Shown: in pieces, positions 20,985-25,006 of the stretch | Layout of the letters: each line of letters begins with the position of its first letter | Position numbering within the stretch: the stretch's first letter is position 1 | From: Sandaracinaceae bacterium | GTDB lineage: Bacteria; Myxococcota_A; Polyangia; Polyangiales; Sandaracinaceae | Reading direction: 5' to 3' | NCBI GenBank assembly: GCA_025056955.1 | Contig: JANWYL010000010.1 | Location: forward strand, 1-25,006 | Length of the DNA: 25,006 nucleotides | The notes under the pieces: generated by a model | Database searches by the model: none | What the model saw: only the letters and a program-made list of their open reading frames with translations | What the model was told of the DNA's origin: nothing | Made by a program: the position numbers and the translations under genes

Positions 20985-22655
20985 ATGCAAGCCCAAAAGA
21001 GCATTCTCCAACATGTTTACGACCACGAAGAGCGTCACAGGGACCGGATTTATCTCACCCAGCCCATAGGCGGGGGCAAAGTCAAAAACTACACCTGGGG
21101 AGAAGTCGTGGGGCAAGCGAGGCGAATGGCTGCCTACCTTCGCTCGCTTGGGCTCAACCCAGGCGATCGCGTTGCAATGCTCAGCAAAAATTGCGCGCAC
21201 TTTTTCATCGCAGAGCTTGCAATTTGGATCGGCGGCTACACGACCGTTGCGATTTTTCCGACAGAAAGCGCGGACACGATCCGCTATGTCCTGGAACACA
21301 GCGAGGCCAAGGCGATCTTCATCGGCAAGCTCGACCCCATTTGGACAGAGCAACAGAAAGGCATTCCTGAGTCCATTCACAAGATTGCATTTCCCTTGGC
21401 TCCCGAGACTCCCTACCCCAAGTGGGATGAAATCGTGGAAAAGACGCCCCCTCTTGAAGGTCGGCTCGATCGCCATCCTGACGATTTGGCCATGCTGATT
21501 TATACCTCAGGATCGACGGGGCGCCCAAAGGGAGTCATGCACTGCTTTGGGCGAATTTCATTTGTGGCAGAGGCGATTACACGTGCAATCGTTTTCACTG
21601 AAAACGACCGGGTGCTTTCTTATTTGCCCTTGGCTCACGTTTTTGAACGGGCCTACGTCGAATGCGCCTCTTTTGTGGCGGGTGGGCATATTTTCTTTGC
21701 GGAATCGATCGATACTTTCGTAGAAGACCTCAAGCGGGCAAGGCCGACCCTTTTCCTTTCGGTCCCGAGACTTTGGCTGAAATTCCAGCAAGGGGTTTTC
21801 GCGAAAATTCCACCCAAGCGATTGAATTTGCTCCTTTCCATCCCAATTGTACGCGGAATTGTTGGGAAAAAGATCCTCGAGGGGCTAGGCCTCGACCAGG
21901 TCAGGCTTGCAGGCTCAGGTTCTGCTCCGATTCCGGCAGAACTCATCGAGTGGTACCGCAAGCTGGGCCTCAATCTCCTTGAAGGATACGCGATGACAGA
22001 AGATTTTGCCTATTCTCACCTTTCGAAGCCAGGCTTTAGCAAGCCGGGCTATGTGGGAGTGCCTCATGAGGGCGTTGAAGTGCGGATCAGTGAGGATGGT
22101 GAGATCCTCATCAAAAGCCCAGGTGCCATGGTGGGTTATTTCAAAGACGAGTCCCTCACCAAGGCCTCCTTCACAGAGGATGGCTTTTTCAAAACAGGCG
22201 ATCGGGGTGAACGCACTCCTGAGGGCCTTCTCAAAATCACTGGCCGAGTCAAAGAGCTTTTCAAAACCGCAAAAGGCAAATACGTTGCACCTGTCCCCAT
22301 CGAAAACATGCTCAATGAGCACCCCCTCGTCGAGCTTTCTTGCGTGACAGGCGTGGGGCAGCCTGGCCCATTCGCTTATCTCCTTTTGGGCGAAGAGCCA
22401 CGGAAGCGGCTCAATCAAGGAACGCTCAGCCGGAGTGAGGTTGAAAAAGAACTTGATGCCCTCCTCGAGCGCGTAAACGCCCAGCTTCCAAGCTATGAAC
22501 AGCTTGAGTTTTTGGTGATCGCAAGCGAGCCTTGGACCATTGAAAACGGCCTTCTCACCCCAACCATGAAAATCAAACGCGCAAACATCGAAGCGCGGAT
22601 CGAAAAACGCATTCCAGGGTGGTTCGAGGCAAAGAAAAAGGTGATTTGGGAGTGA
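20985..22655 (+). CDS. Long-chain acyl-CoA synthetase (AMP-forming)
   Basis: 556 residues. ANL-superfamily ligase that activates a fatty acid as acyl-AMP and then acyl-CoA. The AMP-binding P-loop-like motif YTSGSTGRPKGVMH is at about 174-187; SYLPLAHVFERAYVE, typical of long-chain enzymes, follows. Then come AGSGSAPIP, GYAMTED, the TGDRGERTPEG.LKITGRVKELFKTAKGKYVAP hinge block and the C-terminal KR region. The segment EGYAMTED carries Asp where most enzymes have Glu or Ser, a mild variant. The start ATG 20985 has AGAGG 5 bases upstream. It is co-directional with nothing and ends 47 bases before the convergent carboxylase gene. Its chain-length preference is not readable; a fadD-like assignment is likely. 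Confidence 0.9.
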   Translation: MQAQKSILQHVYDHEERHRDRIYLTQPIGGGKVKNYTWGEVVGQARRMAAYLRSLGLNPGDRVAMLSKNCAHFFIAELAIWIGGYTTVAIFPTESADTIRYVLEHSEAKAIFIGKLDPIWTEQQKGIPESIHKIAFPLAPETPYPKWDEIVEKTPPLEGRLDRHPDDLAMLIYTSGSTGRPKGVMHCFGRISFVAEAITRAIVFTENDRVLSYLPLAHVFERAYVECASFVAGGHIFFAESIDTFVEDLKRARPTLFLSVPRLWLKFQQGVFAKIPPKRLNLLLSIPIVRGIVGKKILEGLGLDQVRLAGSGSAPIPAELIEWYRKLGLNLLEGYAMTEDFAYSHLSKPGFSKPGYVGVPHEGVEVRISEDGEILIKSPGAMVGYFKDESLTKASFTEDGFFKTGDRGERTPEGLLKITGRVKELFKTAKGKYVAPVPIENMLNEHPLVELSCVTGVGQPGPFAYLLLGEEPRKRLNQGTLSRSEVEKELDALLERVNAQLPSYEQLEFLVIASEPWTIENGLLTPTMKIKRANIEARIEKRIPGWFEAKKKVIWE

Positions 22656-22702
22656 ATCCAGGTAAATGGAGGGGGGTGAAGGTTTGATTCAAGTGGGTGA
22701 AG

Positions 22703-25006
22703 CTACAGGCGAGGAAGGCGCTCGATCATTTCGATGGTTTTTTGCCTGCGCTTTTCCTTTTGGTGTTTGGGTTCAACCACCTCTTGGTGATCTGGCTTCA
22801 CCTTGAAGAGCGGTTGCCCTTTTTGAATGATCGCGCCATCACCTGGGGCAAGAACTTCTAAGATCGTACCTGAAAATGGCGGGGGGCCCTTGTCGAACTT
22901 CTTCATCACCTCGCGGACGTCGCGGGGTGGCCCTGCGACAACGCGCATTCCGGGAACGGCACGGGGGGGGAGGTGAGGGGCTTCGCGGGAATAAAACATA
23001 CCCCCAGAGGTTGCGACGATGGTGTCTCCGGTTGGGGGTGGTGGGGGTGCAAGGTGTTTTCGGAGCTTCTCCTGGGAATCCCGATCGAGAAAGACTTCAG
23101 GGAAGTGCACGCTTTGGTTTGGCTTCACTTTGATTTCGAAAAATCCTGCGTCTTCTCCCAAAATGAAAGGTAAAGCGAGAAGCTCAAGACCGAAGGAAAA
23201 AGCGAGGTGAGCGCTTCGTATTCCCTGCCAATCTTCTTTTGAAAAACCAGGAGGAGGCAGGGGGTGACGCAAGGATTCAAGGAGCTCGGGAGGGGAGGCT
23301 CCCAAGCGGGCTTCGAGGGTGTGATAAAAGGTGAGGGCCCGCTCGAGGAGTTCTTGGTCGTGATCCCAGATTGCAAACGCAGGCGCTTTGCCTGGGCTTG
23401 GTTCCATGTTGAGCAAGCGGTAGGTTGAAGCGAGAACATCGATGGGTAATGCCTTCCAACGGAGTGGCTTTTCGGAATCTCGGAAAACAGCCGAGCGGTG
23501 TCGCGAAAGCCATGCGGCAAGGAAATGGGGGTCATCAAAAAGCAAGCGAAGGGGGCGGCTTACCCAGGTTGCTTGCCGCGCCGCAACCTGCTCGAAAGCA
23601 GCCCGATGGTTTTTGCCGAGGGATTCGGCTTCGTTGAGGCGCTTTGAGACATAAAGATCCCAAAGGAGCTCTGGATCGATTTCATCGATCGCACGGGCCA
23701 ATGCGCCAGTGGCTGCAAGATAAGCTGAAACGAAGCGGGTTGATGGCTTGACCCAGGGGCCATGTGAGCGCATCCACTCGATGAGGCTTCCTTGAAAAGA
23801 AGCGTTGGTGTGCACGTCGACCCCACGGATGCGGGTTCGAAGGAGGATTTCGGAGAGGCGCTCAAGGGCTTGGGCGCGGCTTTCGCCGTAGGTGATGAGG
23901 AGGGCGATATTGGAATCGTAGGCGCCCGAGATGCGATAGTCGACAAAGGCACCGGTGTCGGGGTGGGGGAGGCAGATCCCCTGATCGTCTCGGATCTCGT
24001 GGGGAAGGGGAGGAGACCACGATTGGATAAGGCCGCCAGGGTGGGGAGATAGGGAGGCATCTGTGGCATTGAGCCTCGCTTCGATTGCTGCCCCATGGCG
24101 TCGGATGCGCTTTGGGCGAGGCAGGCGGGGGCCATGACGGGCAAGAAGCACCATCGCCTCAATGATTGAAGAAACTTCAAAGGCCTCGCTTGGGTTTTCC
24201 GGATTCTCAAAGCGAAGCGCATAGCACAGCTCCGAGACGCGATGCTCGACCTGAATGCGGGTGTTCATTTCCATGAAGGCATGGCGTTGCTTGCCTTCGC
24301 TTCGGTAGACGATGCATTCAAAAGTGGAAGCGGAATCGAGGCCAACGGCCAAGCCAAAGCGCTCGGCTTCGTCTTCCATGCGAAGCAGGGTTTCAAGGTC
24401 TTCTTCAAGGGCCTGGGCTTCATCGAGCCGGCCACTGGCCTTGGCCTTCGCGATGGCTTGCTCGAGCTCCTCTTTGGTGAGCGAGATCTCAACGAGCTTT
24501 TGCTCGTGCATCTGAAGCGAGCAGTCCCGACCCCCAAGGGCAATGCACCAATTGCCATTGCCGAGGAGCTGAATTTCATGGTGGCGGGTTTCTTCGATGT
24601 TCAATTCAAGGATGATGTTTTTGTCGTCTCCGACGCCTCCAGCTTTGACTTCGCCCAAGATTTCAAGCACTTTGCCGCGCGCCTCCTTGGCTGCACTTCG
24701 GGCAAGGTCGGCGTGAGGGGCAGGGCCAATGATGCGCTGCCCCTTGCCTCCACCTCCCCCCACGGCTTTGAGGCGGACGCGATGGCCTGGATATTTTGAG
24801 AGAAGCTCAAAAGCACAATTTTCGATTTCTTCACAGAGCTCATCGATTGTGAAAAGGTCAATGCGCGCCCGGAGGGCTTCGCTCAAAAGCCAGTCTGCAA
24901 GGGCATGGAGGGGTTCTTTGGCTTCGAAGCAGGCACTTGGAGGAGACGAAAAGCCCTTGACCTTGGCGAGGGCAAGGATTTCTTCTTTACCAGGATACTT
25001 GCGCAA
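22703..25006 (-). CDS. Biotin carboxylase with C-terminal biotin-carrier domain, partial
   Basis: 767 residues seen; the 5' end is beyond the window. The visible start at TTG 25006 is only the edge. It would carboxylate biotin with ATP and bicarbonate for an acyl-CoA carboxylase or related enzyme. The ATP-grasp glycine loop is VGGGGGKGQRI. GRDCSLQMHEQKLVEIS replaces the usual ERDCS.QRR.QK, and FMEMNTRIQVEHRVSEL and AAIEARLNATD keep the metal and ATP residues. An extra 40-residue helical insert (ELEQAIAKAKASGRLDEAQA...) follows. The middle region is helix-rich. Near the C-terminus, REVMKKFDKG aligns with the biotinyl motif EVMKMF: the Lys (702 of the visible part) is kept, the following Met is Lys. 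The segment FSGTILEVLAPGDGAIIQKGQPLFKV completes a carrier domain. I place it in a delta-proteobacterial subgroup of ACC-like carboxylases. Confidence 0.85.
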   Translation of the reverse strand: MRKYPGKEEILALAKVKGFSSPPSACFEAKEPLHALADWLLSEALRARIDLFTIDELCEEIENCAFELLSKYPGHRVRLKAVGGGGGKGQRIIGPAPHADLARSAAKEARGKVLEILGEVKAGGVGDDKNIILELNIEETRHHEIQLLGNGNWCIALGGRDCSLQMHEQKLVEISLTKEELEQAIAKAKASGRLDEAQALEEDLETLLRMEDEAERFGLAVGLDSASTFECIVYRSEGKQRHAFMEMNTRIQVEHRVSELCYALRFENPENPSEAFEVSSIIEAMVLLARHGPRLPRPKRIRRHGAAIEARLNATDASLSPHPGGLIQSWSPPLPHEIRDDQGICLPHPDTGAFVDYRISGAYDSNIALLITYGESRAQALERLSEILLRTRIRGVDVHTNASFQGSLIEWMRSHGPWVKPSTRFVSAYLAATGALARAIDEIDPELLWDLYVSKRLNEAESLGKNHRAAFEQVAARQATWVSRPLRLLFDDPHFLAAWLSRHRSAVFRDSEKPLRWKALPIDVLASTYRLLNMEPSPGKAPAFAIWDHDQELLERALTFYHTLEARLGASPPELLESLRHPLPPPGFSKEDWQGIRSAHLAFSFGLELLALPFILGEDAGFFEIKVKPNQSVHFPEVFLDRDSQEKLRKHLAPPPPPTGDTIVATSGGMFYSREAPHLPPRAVPGMRVVAGPPRDVREVMKKFDKGPPPFSGTILEVLAPGDGAIIQKGQPLFKVKPDHQEVVEPKHQKEKRRQKTIEMIERLPRL

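Noticed and set aside
21163..21170. GCGATCGC octamer, as in cyanobacterial HIP1 repeats
   Set aside because: Only this copy, inside the acyl-CoA synthetase coding sequence, was noticed; there is no sign of enrichment.

Overview
The window looks like a piece of chromosome from a Myxococcota-like (deltaproteobacterial sensu lato) Gram-negative bacterium, probably a lineage with only moderate GC. The best lineage evidence is an mglB-mglA pair very close to Myxococcus xanthus MglB/MglA, with identical numbering of the GTPase active-site residues. A secreted 'SpoIVB peptidase S55'-type protein paired with a propeller/Ig-like surface protein, and a biotin carboxylase of the GGRDCS..MHEQK type, point the same way; I know both mainly from delta-proteobacterial genomes. 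No rRNA, tRNA, CRISPR array, transposase or phage gene was seen. Gene ends are tightly packed.

Layout. 1-368: no supported gene. 369-1175 (-): metallophosphatase, divergent from a run of plus-strand genes: a dCTPase-like MazG pyrophosphohydrolase (1244-1588), a small lipoprotein (1581-2165), a DHH-type protein whose motifs appear in permuted order (2184-3128), a secreted S55-like protein (3292-5229) and a membrane-anchored beta-propeller/Ig-like protein (5249-7429). A likely intrinsic terminator follows at 7663-7685.

7721-8428 (-) is a lone CoA-transferase A subunit. 8544-12652 (-) is a glycan-modification gene set, in transcription order: SGNH hydrolase, NodU/CmcH-type carbamoyltransferase, a small protein that appears split by a frameshift, and a polysaccharide deacetylase. 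These probably decorate a surface or secreted polysaccharide (carbamoylation plus removal of acetyl groups).

12820-13767 (+) holds a small CopD/HemJ-like membrane protein and a small lipoprotein. 13771-16140 (-) is comEC (DNA uptake). 16284-18903 (-) is a complete three-gene AmmeMemoRadiSam operon (amrB-amrA-amrS). It is divergent from lipB (18988-19761, +), which converges with and slightly overlaps mglA. The mglB-mglA operon (19742-20835, -) is divergent from a long-chain acyl-CoA synthetase (20985-22655, +). The window ends inside a biotin carboxylase/biotin-carrier fusion (22703-25006, -) whose 5' end lies outside.

The best candidates for something undescribed are the permuted DHH protein next to the permuted S55/propeller pair, the split small gene in the carbamoyltransferase operon, and the AmmeMemoRadiSam operon, whose biochemical role was, to my knowledge, unsettled. 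All function calls rest on reading motifs by eye; no database search was run.
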